Shown here: piece after piece, positions 25,327-33,323 of the stretch | How the letters are laid out: the number at the start of each line of letters is the position of its first letter | How positions within the stretch are numbered: the first letter of the stretch is position 1 | NCBI RefSeq assembly: GCF_004004555.2 | Contig: NZ_SACP01000019.1 | Location: forward strand, 1 to 64,000 | Length of the DNA: 64,000 nt | From: Methylobacterium oryzihabitans | GTDB taxonomy: Bacteria > Pseudomonadota > Alphaproteobacteria > Rhizobiales > Beijerinckiaceae | Reading direction: 5' to 3' | Made by a program: the position numbers and the translations under genes | Notes under the pieces: generated by a model | Seen by the model: only the letters and a program-made list of their open reading frames with translations | What the model was told of the DNA's origin: nothing | Database searches by the model: none

Positions 25327-26427
25327 ATGTCCCGCCGCGCCGACCTGCTGCGCCTGCCGATGTCCGCCCCCGACGACGTGTCGGCGCTCGCCGCTGCGGT
25401 GGCGGAGGGGCGGCTCGACCCGTCCGCGGTGGTGGCGGTGTTCGCCAAGACCGAGGGCAACGGCTGCGTCAACGACTTCACCCGGGCGCTCGGCGTCCAC
25501 GCCCTGCGGGCGTTCTTCGCCCCGCTGCTGCCGCCCGGCGGCGCCGACCGCATCGCCATGGTGATGTCGGGCGGGACCGAGGGCGGGCTGTCGCCGCACT
25601 GGCTGGTCTTCAGCGCCGCGCCCGGGGAGGGCACCGGGCCGGCGCTCGCCATCGGGCAGGCGCGCACGCCGGTCCTGCCGCCGGAGCATCTCGGGCGGCG
25701 CGAGCAGGTCGACCTCGTCGCCGCCGGCGTGCGCGCGGCGATGACGGAGGCGGCACTGTGCCCGGAAAACGTGCACTACGTGCAGGTGAAATGCCCGCTC
25801 CTGACCTCGGAGCGGATCCTCGACGCCCGCGCCCGCGGCGCCGAGCCGCTGACCGCCGACACCCTGAAGTCGATGGGCCTGTCGCGGGGCGCCTCCGCCC
25901 TCGGAGCCGCCCTCGCCCTCGGCGAGGTGCCGGACGAGGCTCTCGGCGCGGCCCCGGCCGGGCGCGACCTCTCGCTGTATTCCCGGCGCTGCGGCGCCTC
26001 GGCCGGGGTCGAGCTGCTCGACCACGAGATCGTCGTGATGGGGATGTCGCCGGACTGGACCGGGCCGCTGGTCATCGACCATGCGGTGATGGCCGACGGG
26101 ATCGACGTCGATCCGGTGGCGGAGTGCCTGGAGCGCCTCGGCTTCGCGGGCGGGCGGGTCCGCGAAGCCGACCGTGGGCGGCTGGCGGCGGTCCTCGCCA
26201 AGGCGGAGGCGTCCTCCGACGGGCTGATCCGCGGGCACCGGCACACGATGCTGACCGATTCCGACATCAGCGCGACGCGCCACGCCCGCGGCTTCGTCGC
26301 CGGGGCGCTGGGCGGACTGACGGGCCTCACCGACCTGTTCGTGTCCGGCGGCGCCGAGCACCAGGGGCCGGACGGCGGCGGCCCGGTCGCGGTGATCGCG
26401 CGCGCGGTGACCGCGCGGCGGGTCTGA
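25327..26427 (+). CDS. Cyanuric acid hydrolase/barbiturase family ring-opening amidohydrolase
   Basis: This 366-residue protein is of the rare AtzD/TrzD/barbiturase family, built of three repeats that each supply a Lys/Ser pair. The pairs are clear: Lys41 (AKTEGNG) with Ser81 (MSGGTEG), Lys155 (QVKCPLL) with Ser225 (RCGASAG), and Lys292 (LAKAEASSDG) with Ser340 (VSGGAEHQGPDGGGP). It opens cyanuric acid to 1-carboxybiuret, or barbiturate to ureidomalonate. A GGAG site lies eight bases before ATG 25327. The divergent operon encoding AtzG-, AtzE- and AtzH-like proteins supports cyanuric acid as substrate, but barbiturase activity cannot be excluded. Confidence 0.92.
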   Translation: MSRRADLLRLPMSAPDDVSALAAAVAEGRLDPSAVVAVFAKTEGNGCVNDFTRALGVHALRAFFAPLLPPGGADRIAMVMSGGTEGGLSPHWLVFSAAPGEGTGPALAIGQARTPVLPPEHLGRREQVDLVAAGVRAAMTEAALCPENVHYVQVKCPLLTSERILDARARGAEPLTADTLKSMGLSRGASALGAALALGEVPDEALGAAPAGRDLSLYSRRCGASAGVELLDHEIVVMGMSPDWTGPLVIDHAVMADGIDVDPVAECLERLGFAGGRVREADRGRLAAVLAKAEASSDGLIRGHRHTMLTDSDISATRHARGFVAGALGGLTGLTDLFVSGGAEHQGPDGGGPVAVIARAVTARRV

Positions 26428-26445
26428 CCGCCGCCGCGGCCGGCG

Positions 26446-26793
26446 TCAGCGGGACGGGAAGATCGGGCGGGTGCGGCGCTCGATGGTCGGGCGCACCACC
26501 TTGCGCTCGACCACGACGGTGCGCGGACCGCGCAGGCCGCTGCCCGAGCTGATGATCCGCTCCGGCGCGCGGAGCGTCTTCGGCCGCGCGGCCTGGAGCA
26601 CGTGCGGGCGCACCTCCTCGGGCGGCAGGCCGATCAGGCCGGCGGCGATCTCGACCTGCTGCTCGATGTCGTCGGACAGGTCCTGGGCCGCCGTCACCGC
26701 CTCGGCGACGGTCGGCGGCTCCTTGCGCACCCGGATCGGCGGCAGCGCCCGCTGCTTGTCGGCGGACTTCTTCGTGGAACGGTTCATCATCAT
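26446..26793 (-). CDS. Small basic hypothetical protein
   Basis: This 115-residue protein has a strong AAGGGGGG ribosome site just before ATG 26793. It has a Lys/Arg-rich start, an acidic central helix (VTAAQDLSDDIEQQVEIAAGLIGL) and a very basic C-terminal third with many RP and RR pairs. There is no signal peptide or membrane segment. The family is unrecognised. The upstream TGCA palindrome (26811-26836) resembles PhaR-type sites, so a link to polyhydroxybutyrate granules is a weak hypothesis. The sequence itself does not look like a phasin. Confidence 0.7.
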   Translation of the reverse strand: MMMNRSTKKSADKQRALPPIRVRKEPPTVAEAVTAAQDLSDDIEQQVEIAAGLIGLPPEEVRPHVLQAARPKTLRAPERIISSGSGLRGPRTVVVERKVVRPTIERRTRPIFPSR

Positions 26794-26810
26794 CGTCCCC
26801 CCTTATCGCA

Positions 26811-26836
26811 ACTGCAGCAATTGTTGCAGTGCAGCA
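26811..26836. promoter_or_regulatory. Overlapping TGCA palindromes upstream of a small gene
   Basis: ACTGCAGCAATTGTTGCAGT (26811-26830) is palindromic at 18 of 20 positions. The overlapping TGTTGCAGTGCAGCA (26822-26836) has the form TGnTGCA-N-TGCAnCA, seven-base arms with one mismatch. It sits 18 to 43 bases upstream of the ATG at 26793. TGCA-N-TGCA is reminiscent of sites for the polyhydroxybutyrate regulator PhaR. That match is from memory and unverified. Confidence 0.5.
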
Positions 26837-27049
26837 CGCGGATGCCAAACCCGCAAATCGCGGGGATGGTTGCATCGCGGCGGCTGCGTCGTACGGCTAC
26901 GCCTCGGACAAATCTCGCGAATCCGCCCGCCATGGCCCGACGGGGCCGCCCCCGCGCCGCCTCGGGTCAGATTGTCGCAGACGCCGGCCCGTCGAGCCAG
27001 TTGCGACCGGCCTTGTCCGGGCCGGGGCAGGCCTGCAAGAGTCGCGCCC

Positions 27050-27925
27050 GTGACCGACCTCTCCGCCTCTCCCGCCGCCCGCGACCCGCGCCTGACGCCG
27101 GCGCGTCCCGACCTCGCCGACGAGCGCCTCCGCGGCGTGGTCGCGGCCGACCGCTACGTCGCCGCCACGCCCCGGCGGATCCGCGTCCCCGTCGCGCCGC
27201 TGCGCCGGGCGCCGGGCCCGGATGCCGCCCTCGACACCGAGGCCCTGCAAGGGGAGGCCGTCTCGGTCTACGAGGTCCGGAACGGCTGGGCCTATGCGCA
27301 ATTGGTCCAGGACGGCTATGTCGGCTACCTGCCGGCGGAGGCGCTCGGCGAGCCCGACCCGGTGCCGACGCACCGCCTCGCCGCCCTGCGCAGCTTCGTC
27401 TACCCGGCGCCCGACCTGAAGCGGCCGCCGCTCGCCGCTCTCGGCCTCGGGGCGCTGGTCCGCGTCGAGGGGCAGGAGGGCGACTACGCCCGCCTCGACG
27501 ACGGCGGATACGTGTTCGCCCGCCACCTCGCCGGCCTCGCCGAGACGGCTCCCGATCACGCCGGCACCGCCGAGCGGTTCGTCGGCGTGCCCTACCTGTG
27601 GGGCGGGCGCAGCCCCCTCGGCCTCGACTGCTCCGGGCTGGTGCAGACGGCGCTCCTCGCCGCCGGCCGCGCCGCGCCGCGCGACGCCGACATGCAGGAG
27701 CGGGCGCTCGGCCGGCCGGTGCCGGTGCGCGACGACCTGTCGGGACTCGCCCGCGGCGACCTCGTGTTCTGGCGCGGCCATGTCGGGCTGATGCTCGACG
27801 CCACCCGCCTCATCCACGCCAACGGCCACCACATGGCGGTGGCGATCGAGCCCCTGGCGGAGGCCGCCGCCCGGATCCGGGCGACGAGCTTCGGGGCGAT
27901 CACGGCGATCCGGCGGCTCGACTGA
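27050..27925 (+). CDS. NlpC/P60 (C40) peptidase with SH3-like domains
   Basis: This 291-residue protein has two SH3-like modules (about 45-110 and 115-165, with QDGYVGYLPAEAL and DGGYVFARHLAG). A C-terminal NlpC/P60 domain follows. The catalytic Cys194 is in GLDCSGLVQ, the His in RGHVGLML near residue 244, and the third polar residue in LIHANGHH. Such enzymes cleave gamma-D-Glu-diaminopimelate bonds in peptidoglycan peptides. GTG 27050 fits the family start. No signal peptide is evident, so it may act on recycled muropeptides in the cytoplasm or be exported by another route. Confidence 0.9.
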   Translation: MTDLSASPAARDPRLTPARPDLADERLRGVVAADRYVAATPRRIRVPVAPLRRAPGPDAALDTEALQGEAVSVYEVRNGWAYAQLVQDGYVGYLPAEALGEPDPVPTHRLAALRSFVYPAPDLKRPPLAALGLGALVRVEGQEGDYARLDDGGYVFARHLAGLAETAPDHAGTAERFVGVPYLWGGRSPLGLDCSGLVQTALLAAGRAAPRDADMQERALGRPVPVRDDLSGLARGDLVFWRGHVGLMLDATRLIHANGHHMAVAIEPLAEAAARIRATSFGAITAIRRLD

Positions 27926-28259
27926 GCGGCAGGGCCATCGCTTCGGAGCGATCGCCCTGGTTCCCGCTTGGCCTCAGGCGCCGGCGTTCGCTCACTTGGC
28001 TTGCGCTCCGCTTACGCGTTCGAGCGGACATTCGTCCCCTCGAACCCACTCCGCGGGGCGCTCTTCGGGCGCAGAGCGCACCGCGCCCGCCATCAAGCGG
28101 CGCCCTGAAGGCGACCGCAGGACAATCGCTCAAGCGATCGTCCTGGACTGAGCACCGGGCGTTGCGCCGGGTGCAACGCGCCCCGCTCGGGCGCGCATTG
28201 ACGCTCCCCCCGCCACCGGGCACAGGAACGGCGCCGTCCGGTCACGCCCTCCCGGAGCC
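27926..28259. repeat. Intergenic region with two related hairpins
   Basis: This is a 334-base gene-free stretch. Hairpin 1 (27931-27958) has arms AGGGCCATCGCT and AGCGATCGCCCT around TCGG. Hairpin 2 (28119-28144) has arms AGGACAATCGCT and AGCGATCGTCCT around CA. Both share the ATCGCT/AGCGAT core with one mismatch per stem. The first can terminate the peptidase transcript. The pair with GC-skewed DNA between suggests a mobile intergenic repeat (REP/BIME-like). No ORF or RNA gene is seen in it. Confidence 0.5.
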
Positions 28260-28985
28260 ATGCCCCAGACAACGCCGCCGGCCGCCGCGCCGTTCACGCG
28301 CGCCGGCCTGATGATCGGGCTGCGCGCCAGCCTGCCGCTGTGGCCGAGCATCGCGGTGTTCGGCGCCGCCTTCGGGGCGGCGGCGGCCCAGCGCGGCCTC
28401 ACCGCCGGCGAGGCCGCCGCGACCAGCGCGCTGGTCTATGCCGGCGCCGCCCAGATGGTGACGCTCGAGGTCTGGGGCCGGCCCTGGAACCTCGGCCTGC
28501 TACTCTCGGCGATGACCGTCACCGCGCTCATCAACGCCCGGATGATCCTGATGGGCGCGACGATCCAGCCGTGGATGCGCGGGGCACCGGTGTGGCGCAC
28601 GGCGCTCACCCTGTTCGTGCTGGTCGATGCGAGCTGGCTCATCGGCGTGCGCCACCGCGCCGAGGGCGGGCGCGACCTCGGGGTGCTGTTCGGGGCGGGC
28701 TTCGGCCTGTGGCCGCTCTGGGTCCTGTCGACGGTCGCCGGCCACTTCGCCGGGGCGCTGGTGACGCAGCCGCGGACCTACGGCCTCGACATGATCCTGC
28801 CGGTGTTCTTCGCCGCGATGCTGGCGCCGCTGTGGCGCGGCGCCCGGCCGGCCCTGCCCTGGCTCGTCTCCGGGGTGACCGCCCTGATCGTGCAGCGGCT
28901 GGTGCCGGGCTACGGCTTCATCGCCGCGGGCGCGGTGGCCGGCCTCGTCACCGGCCTCCTCCTCGACGACGGGGCGCCGCGGTGA
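28260..28985 (+). CDS. azlC: AzlC family branched-chain amino acid exporter subunit
   Basis: This 241-residue polytopic membrane protein has the AzlC landmarks LPLWPSIAVFGAAFG, SALVYAGAAQM, the region NARMILMGATIQPW, and LVDASWLIG. With AzlD it exports branched-chain amino acids and analogues such as 4-azaleucine. GGAG precedes ATG 28260 closely. The azlD GTG start overlaps its stop as GTGA, so the two subunits are translationally coupled. Confidence 0.93.
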   Translation: MPQTTPPAAAPFTRAGLMIGLRASLPLWPSIAVFGAAFGAAAAQRGLTAGEAAATSALVYAGAAQMVTLEVWGRPWNLGLLLSAMTVTALINARMILMGATIQPWMRGAPVWRTALTLFVLVDASWLIGVRHRAEGGRDLGVLFGAGFGLWPLWVLSTVAGHFAGALVTQPRTYGLDMILPVFFAAMLAPLWRGARPALPWLVSGVTALIVQRLVPGYGFIAAGAVAGLVTGLLLDDGAPR

Positions 28986-29302
28986 TCGACGCGCTCCTCG
29001 CCGGCCCGTTCGGCACGCCGCTGGCGATCCTGATGCTCGCCCTCGTCACCTATCTGTGCCGGGCCTCCGGCGTGGTGCTGATGAGCCGGGTGCGGCTCAC
29101 GCCCCGGGTCGAGCGCGGCCTGCGCGCCCTGCCGGGCTCGATCGTGATCGCGACCGCCCTGCCGACCGGTCTCTCGGCCGGCATCCCGGGCCTCGCCGGC
29201 CTCGTCGCGGCCGCCGCCGTGATGGCGCTGACCCGGTTCGAGCTGGCGGCGATCGTGGCCGGGCTCGCCGCGGTGATGGCGGGGCGGGCGCTGGGGTTGT
29301 AG
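28982..29302 (+). CDS. azlD: AzlD family transporter subunit
   Basis: This 106-residue membrane protein has four hydrophobic segments with YLCRASGVVLMSRVRLTPRVERGLRALPGS-type sequence near the start and a C-terminal AAAAVMALTRFELAAIVAG. AzlD is the small partner of AzlC in branched-chain amino acid export. It starts at GTG 28982, four bases of overlap with azlC. Confidence 0.9.
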   Translation: MIDALLAGPFGTPLAILMLALVTYLCRASGVVLMSRVRLTPRVERGLRALPGSIVIATALPTGLSAGIPGLAGLVAAAAVMALTRFELAAIVAGLAAVMAGRALGL

Positions 29303-29366
29303 GCACGGGTCGGTTCCCGCGCGACGCGGATCGGTCGCCACCCGCGGCACGCTCCGACAACGGCGG

Positions 29367-29663
29367 TCAGGTCGGGACGGCCTCGACGATCCGGATGTCG
29401 CGCTGGGCGCCGCCGGCCAGGGCGGCGAGCGCTTCCTGGTAGGCCTCGCTGTCATGCGCCGCCTTCGCCTGTTCCACGCTGTCGAACTCGATGACGACGG
29501 TGCGCTGCGTCAGCCCTTCCTCGTAGACGTGCACCGGCAAGCCGCGCACGAGAATGCGTCCGCCGGCCGCGACGATCGCCGGTCCGCTCAACGCGGCATA
29601 GGCCGCCAGCGCGTCGGGATCGCTGACCGATCGATACGTCGCGACCCAGTAGGCTTTGGCCAT
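29367..29663 (-). CDS. DUF1330 family protein
   Basis: This 98-residue single-domain protein is of the DUF1330 ferredoxin-like (dimeric alpha/beta barrel) family. It begins KAYWVATYRSVSDPDALAAYA and has ILVRGLPVHVYEEG, the signature RTVVIEFDSVEQAKA and a terminal RDIRIVEAV. Function is unknown; related folds are monooxygenases or stress proteins. AAGGGGCG precedes ATG 29663. It stands alone, convergent with azlD. Confidence 0.9.
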   Translation of the reverse strand: MAKAYWVATYRSVSDPDALAAYAALSGPAIVAAGGRILVRGLPVHVYEEGLTQRTVVIEFDSVEQAKAAHDSEAYQEALAALAGGAQRDIRIVEAVPT

Positions 29664-29728
29664 CGCTCGCCCCTTCTGCAACTCGTGGATCCTGCACTCG
29701 TGGATCTTGGGTTCGCCGGCTCCGCGGC

Positions 29729-29998
29729 CTACCGCGCTCCCGCCCGCTTCCCGTTGCCGCCGTGATGAACGCCGCCGTTGGGGGCCGAGCGCGCGATGCA
29801 TTCCCGGAACGACGCCTTGCTGACCGGCGACTTCTTGAACTGGGGCGCGCCCGCCGCGTCGCGCGGGATGCCGAGCTCGTCCACGCAGTGCTGACAGAAC
29901 TGGCCGCAGGCCTTCTCCTGCGCGACGGCCGCGGTCGTGGCGGCCAGGACCGTGGCGGTCAGGACCGCCGCGAGGGTGAGCAGAGTGCGAGCAACCAT
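29729..29998 (-). CDS. Small exported Cys-rich protein
   Basis: This 89-residue protein has a clear signal peptide (ARTLLTLAAVLTATVLAATTAAVAQE). The mature part has CGQFCQHCVDELG and a later Cys in FRECIARS, giving four cysteines. The C-terminus is Gly/His/Lys/Arg-rich (GGVHHGGNGKRAG). A GGAGGGG ribosome site fixes ATG 29998 over the longer in-frame ATG at 30022. The family is unrecognised. The Cys pattern suggests disulfides or metal binding in the periplasm. Confidence 0.72.
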   Translation of the reverse strand: MVARTLLTLAAVLTATVLAATTAAVAQEKACGQFCQHCVDELGIPRDAAGAPQFKKSPVSKASFRECIARSAPNGGVHHGGNGKRAGAR

Positions 29999-30150
29999 GA
30001 CGTCCCCTCCTGCTTTGGCCACCGCTTCCGCGGACAGGATCGTGATTCGGCGAAGCGGGGCAGTAGAGAATTTCCGATTCCGCCGTTGCCGTCCAGCCGG
30101 AACGTCATCGCGTTGCTGCGGGGTGCTGCGTCAGCCGCGGAGGCGGCGCG

Positions 30151-30606
30151 TCAGCGCAGCCGCTGGCGGATGCGGAAGCTCAGCCCGTCGCGCACGTCGC
30201 GATAGGCATCGAGGCGCTGCTCGCGCGAGCCCTGGACGATCGTCGGGTCCGGGGTCGGCCAGTACTCGACCTCCGCCGCCGCGGTGCGGGTCAGTTCGAG
30301 GGCGGCGTGGTGGGCCTCGGGCGACAGCGAGACGATCAGGTCGAAGTTCAGCCCCTCCCACTCCTCCAGCTCCTCCAGGGTGCGGGGGCGGTGGCGGCTG
30401 CCGTCGATGCCGATCTCGTCGAGGGCCGCGACCATGAACGGGTCGGCCGGCTCGCCGCCGCGGACGCCGGCCGACTGCACGTAGACCGAGCGGCCGAAAT
30501 AGTGCCGCGCCAGCGCCTCCGCCGCGGCGGAGCGCACGGCGTTGAAGTTGCAGACGAACAGCACCGACTGCACGCGCCGCCCCGCCTCGCCGCCGGGCCC
30601 CGCCAT
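30151..30606 (-). CDS. Low-molecular-weight protein-tyrosine-phosphatase-like protein
   Basis: This 151-residue protein has the LMW-PTP P-loop CX5R as Cys19-NFNAV-Arg25-S, preceded by VLFV, and a late WPTPDPT carrying the general-acid Asp. The family includes tyrosine phosphatases and arsenate reductases. This variant loop, without the usual second Cys, is typical of the alphaproteobacterial copy next to hisD. It is the last gene of the DUF2948-hisD-UPF0262 group, starting only eight bases after UPF0262. Confidence 0.88.
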   Translation of the reverse strand: MAGPGGEAGRRVQSVLFVCNFNAVRSAAAEALARHYFGRSVYVQSAGVRGGEPADPFMVAALDEIGIDGSRHRPRTLEELEEWEGLNFDLIVSLSPEAHHAALELTRTAAAEVEYWPTPDPTIVQGSREQRLDAYRDVRDGLSFRIRQRLR

Positions 30607-30614
30607 GGCCGGCC

Positions 30615-31103
30615 TCAGCCTTTCCAGTGCAGGGCGAAGATCAGCGTGAACAGGCGCCGGGCGGTATTGTGGTCGATCTCGACCTTGCCCTCGAGCCGCT
30701 GGCGCAACAGGTCCGACGCCTCGTTGTGGACGCCGCGCCGGCCCATGTCGATCGCCTCGATCTGGGTCGGGGAGGCGGTGCGGATCGCCTTGAAGTAGCT
30801 GTCGCAGATCATGTCGTAGTCGCGGATCACGCCGCGGAACGGCGTCAGCGACAGGAGATGCGTCATCACCGGCTCGCCGGACTCGGTGGCGATCTGGAAC
30901 GCGAGCTTGTTCTCGACGAGGCCGAGGCGGAGCGCGTAGGGGCCGCCGTCGTGGTTGGCGACCGCGAAGCGGTTGGATTCCAGGATGTCGTAGATCGCGA
31001 TGGCGCGCTCGTGCTCCTGGTCCGGGTTGCCGCGGCCGATCGACTCCTCGTCGAGGGTCACGGCGGCGAGCCGCTGGCGCGGATCGGGCGCGTCGCTCGT
31101 CAT
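30615..31103 (-). CDS. UPF0262 family protein
   Basis: This 162-residue cytoplasmic protein of the alphaproteobacterial UPF0262 family is recognised by HERAIAIYDILESNRFAV, LHWKG at the end and the central LSLTPFRGVIRDYDMICDSY. No function is established. Its place between hisD and the phosphatase-like gene is conserved in many alphaproteobacteria, so it is probably co-transcribed with them. Confidence 0.92.
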   Translation of the reverse strand: MTSDAPDPRQRLAAVTLDEESIGRGNPDQEHERAIAIYDILESNRFAVANHDGGPYALRLGLVENKLAFQIATESGEPVMTHLLSLTPFRGVIRDYDMICDSYFKAIRTASPTQIEAIDMGRRGVHNEASDLLRQRLEGKVEIDHNTARRLFTLIFALHWKG

Positions 31104-31206
31104 CAGGTCACACTCTCCCGCGGGGCCGCCGGCGCCCGGTCTTCCCCAAGATCCGCCCCAAGAGAAGCGAGACCGGGCCGCAGCGCAAGCTGGACGGTGG
31201 GTCAGG

Positions 31207-32502
31207 TCAGAGATTCAGCCGGATCGCGACCGAGCGGGCGTGGCCGTCGAGCCCCTCGGCCCGCCCGAGGGCGACCGCCGCCGGGCCGAGGGCCCGCAGG
31301 GCCTCGGGAGTGCAGGACAGGAGCGTCGTGCGCTTCATGAAGTCGAGGACGCCGAGGCCCGAGGAGAACCGGGCCGAGCGCGCGGTCGGCAGGACGTGGT
31401 TGGGGCCGCCGACGTAGTCGCCGATCGCCTCGGGCGTGTGCGCGCCGAGGAAGATCGCGCCGGCATTGCGCACCCGCGCCGCCAGGGCCTCGGCGTCGGC
31501 GGCCTCGATCTCGAGGTGCTCCGGCGCCAGCCGGTCGACCAGCGGGATCGCGTCGGCGAGGCGCTCGACCCGCACGATCGCGCCGTAGTCGCGCCAGCTC
31601 GCCCGGGCGATGTCGGCCCGCGGCAGGGTCGCGAGCTGGCCCTCGACCGCCCGCGCCACCGCGTCGGCCAGCGCGTCGCTGTCGGTGACGAGGATCGCCT
31701 GGGCGGCGGCGTCGTGCTCGGCCTGGGCGAGCAGGTCGGCGGCGACCCAGTCCGGGTTGGCGTGTCCGTCGGCGAGGATCAGCACCTCGGACGGGCCGGC
31801 GATCATGTCGATGCCGACCTGCCCGAACACCCGGCGCTTGGCCGCCGCCACGTAGGCGTTGCCCGGCCCGACGATCTTGGCCACCGGCGCGACCGTGGCG
31901 GTGCCGTAGGCGAGCGCCGCCACCGCCTGCGCCCCGCCGACCCGGAAGATCTCGTCGACCCCGGCGAGGCGGGCGGCGGCGAGCACCAGCGGGTTGGTGA
32001 CGCCGCCGGGGGTGGGCACCACCATGGCGATCCGCGGCACGCCCGCGACCTTGGCCGGCACCGCGTTCATCAGCACCGAGGACGGGTAGCTCGCGGTGCC
32101 GCCGGGCACGTAGAGGCCGACCGATTCGAGGGCGGTCCAGCGCCATCCCAGCGTGACGCCCAGCGCGTCGGTCTCGCGGCGGTCGCCGGGCACCTGGGCG
32201 CGGTGGAAGCTCTCGATGCGCGCGCGGGCGAGCCGCAGGGCGTCGAGGGCCTCGGGGGGAGCCTCGCGCAAAGCCGCCTCGATCTCCGCCTCGCTCACCC
32301 GCAGGGAGGCGGCGGAGAAGTCCGGGCCGTGGCCGTCGAAGCGGCGGCTGTAGTCGACCAGAGCGTCGTCGCCGCGCGCCACCACCTCGGCGATGATCGC
32401 CCGGACCGCCTCGTCGACGTCCTCGGCCACCTCGCGCTTGACCGCGAGCAGGCGGGCAAAACTCGGCCCGAAATCGGGATCGCGGGAATCGAGGCGCAGC
32501 AT
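31207..32502 (-). CDS. hisD: Histidinol dehydrogenase
   Basis: This 431-residue zinc enzyme performs the last two steps of histidine synthesis, oxidising histidinol to histidine with two NAD+. Landmarks include VGLYVPGGTA, KIVGPGNAYV, the zinc/active region GPSEVLILAD, DLLAQAEHDAAA, LAPEHLEI and VGGPNHVLPT. Full length, with ATG 32502. It lies downstream of DUF2948 by 65 bases and upstream of UPF0262. Other his genes are not in the window, as is usual in this group. Confidence 0.97.
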   Translation of the reverse strand: MLRLDSRDPDFGPSFARLLAVKREVAEDVDEAVRAIIAEVVARGDDALVDYSRRFDGHGPDFSAASLRVSEAEIEAALREAPPEALDALRLARARIESFHRAQVPGDRRETDALGVTLGWRWTALESVGLYVPGGTASYPSSVLMNAVPAKVAGVPRIAMVVPTPGGVTNPLVLAAARLAGVDEIFRVGGAQAVAALAYGTATVAPVAKIVGPGNAYVAAAKRRVFGQVGIDMIAGPSEVLILADGHANPDWVAADLLAQAEHDAAAQAILVTDSDALADAVARAVEGQLATLPRADIARASWRDYGAIVRVERLADAIPLVDRLAPEHLEIEAADAEALAARVRNAGAIFLGAHTPEAIGDYVGGPNHVLPTARSARFSSGLGVLDFMKRTTLLSCTPEALRALGPAAVALGRAEGLDGHARSVAIRLNL

Positions 32503-32567
32503 CGGGGGGTCCTGGAAGGGTCTCGGCGCGGTCCTGGCGGTCGGCCGGGCCGCCACTGGCAGAGATT

Positions 32568-33035
32568 TCAGGCGGCGTCGAGGGGGAGCGCGTCCCCGGC
32601 GGCGTGGCTCGGCCGGCTCTCGGCCTGCCAGACCGGGCCGAGGTCGCGCATCGCCGCCTCGATGCATTCGAGGTCGAGGCGGATCGCGGCGCCGCCGGCG
32701 AAGACGAGGGTCGCGCTGCCCGACGGCGCCTCGCCGGGCTCGAAGGTGACGGCGAGCAGCGACAGCACGGTGTCGTGCGCGTCGCGCGGCACGCCCCGGG
32801 CGCGCACGCCGAGCACGCGCTCGAAATGCAGCCCGGTCAGCCGGCGCCGCGGCGGCACGCCGTCGGGCGCCGCCCAGTCGAAGCGGCGCGCCACCAGGGC
32901 GAAGCGGCGTTCCTTCGGCAGGTAGGCGAGGTCGCCGGCCCGCAGCAGCGCGTCCTGCAGGTGCGCCGAGATGACCGCGAGGTCGTCCGCATCGAGGGCC
33001 GCGAGCTTCAGGAGGTCGGTCTCCGCGTCCTTCAC
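32568..33035 (-). CDS. DUF2948 family protein
   Basis: This 155-residue protein of family DUF2948 has LLKLAALDADDLAVISAHLQDAL near its start, LPKERRFALVARRFDW, and a C-terminal IRLDLECIEAAMRDLG. Function is unknown. The order DUF2948-hisD is widely conserved in alphaproteobacteria, which supports the call and a shared transcript. Confidence 0.92.
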   Translation of the reverse strand: MKDAETDLLKLAALDADDLAVISAHLQDALLRAGDLAYLPKERRFALVARRFDWAAPDGVPPRRRLTGLHFERVLGVRARGVPRDAHDTVLSLLAVTFEPGEAPSGSATLVFAGGAAIRLDLECIEAAMRDLGPVWQAESRPSHAAGDALPLDAA

Positions 33036-33323
33036 CGTCGATACCCCTCAGCATTGGCCCGCCGGGGCGCAGGCCGCGCCGGCGGTGGGAAATCCGTGCG
33101 CGCCCGGGCGCCTGCGCGCCGGCCCGGCCGGTCGCGCAAGGGGTTAGGTAGCGACGCCCCCCTCTGGCGACAACCGGCGACGGACAGCCCGTCGTGCCGC
33201 CGGCTCCGGCCGGACAGACGATCGGTGGCCTTCTCGGCGTGGTCTTGGCGAGAAATTCATCTCTGGCCGCGACATTCCGGTTCCGGAGGCGCGGCGATCG
33301 ACGGAACGGCGTCGGATCGCGGA

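Noticed and set aside
30607..32925. A 641-codon plus-strand frame across UPF0262 and hisD
   Set aside because: It crosses two real minus-strand genes and their gap and encodes only Arg/Ala/Gly-rich sequence without domains.
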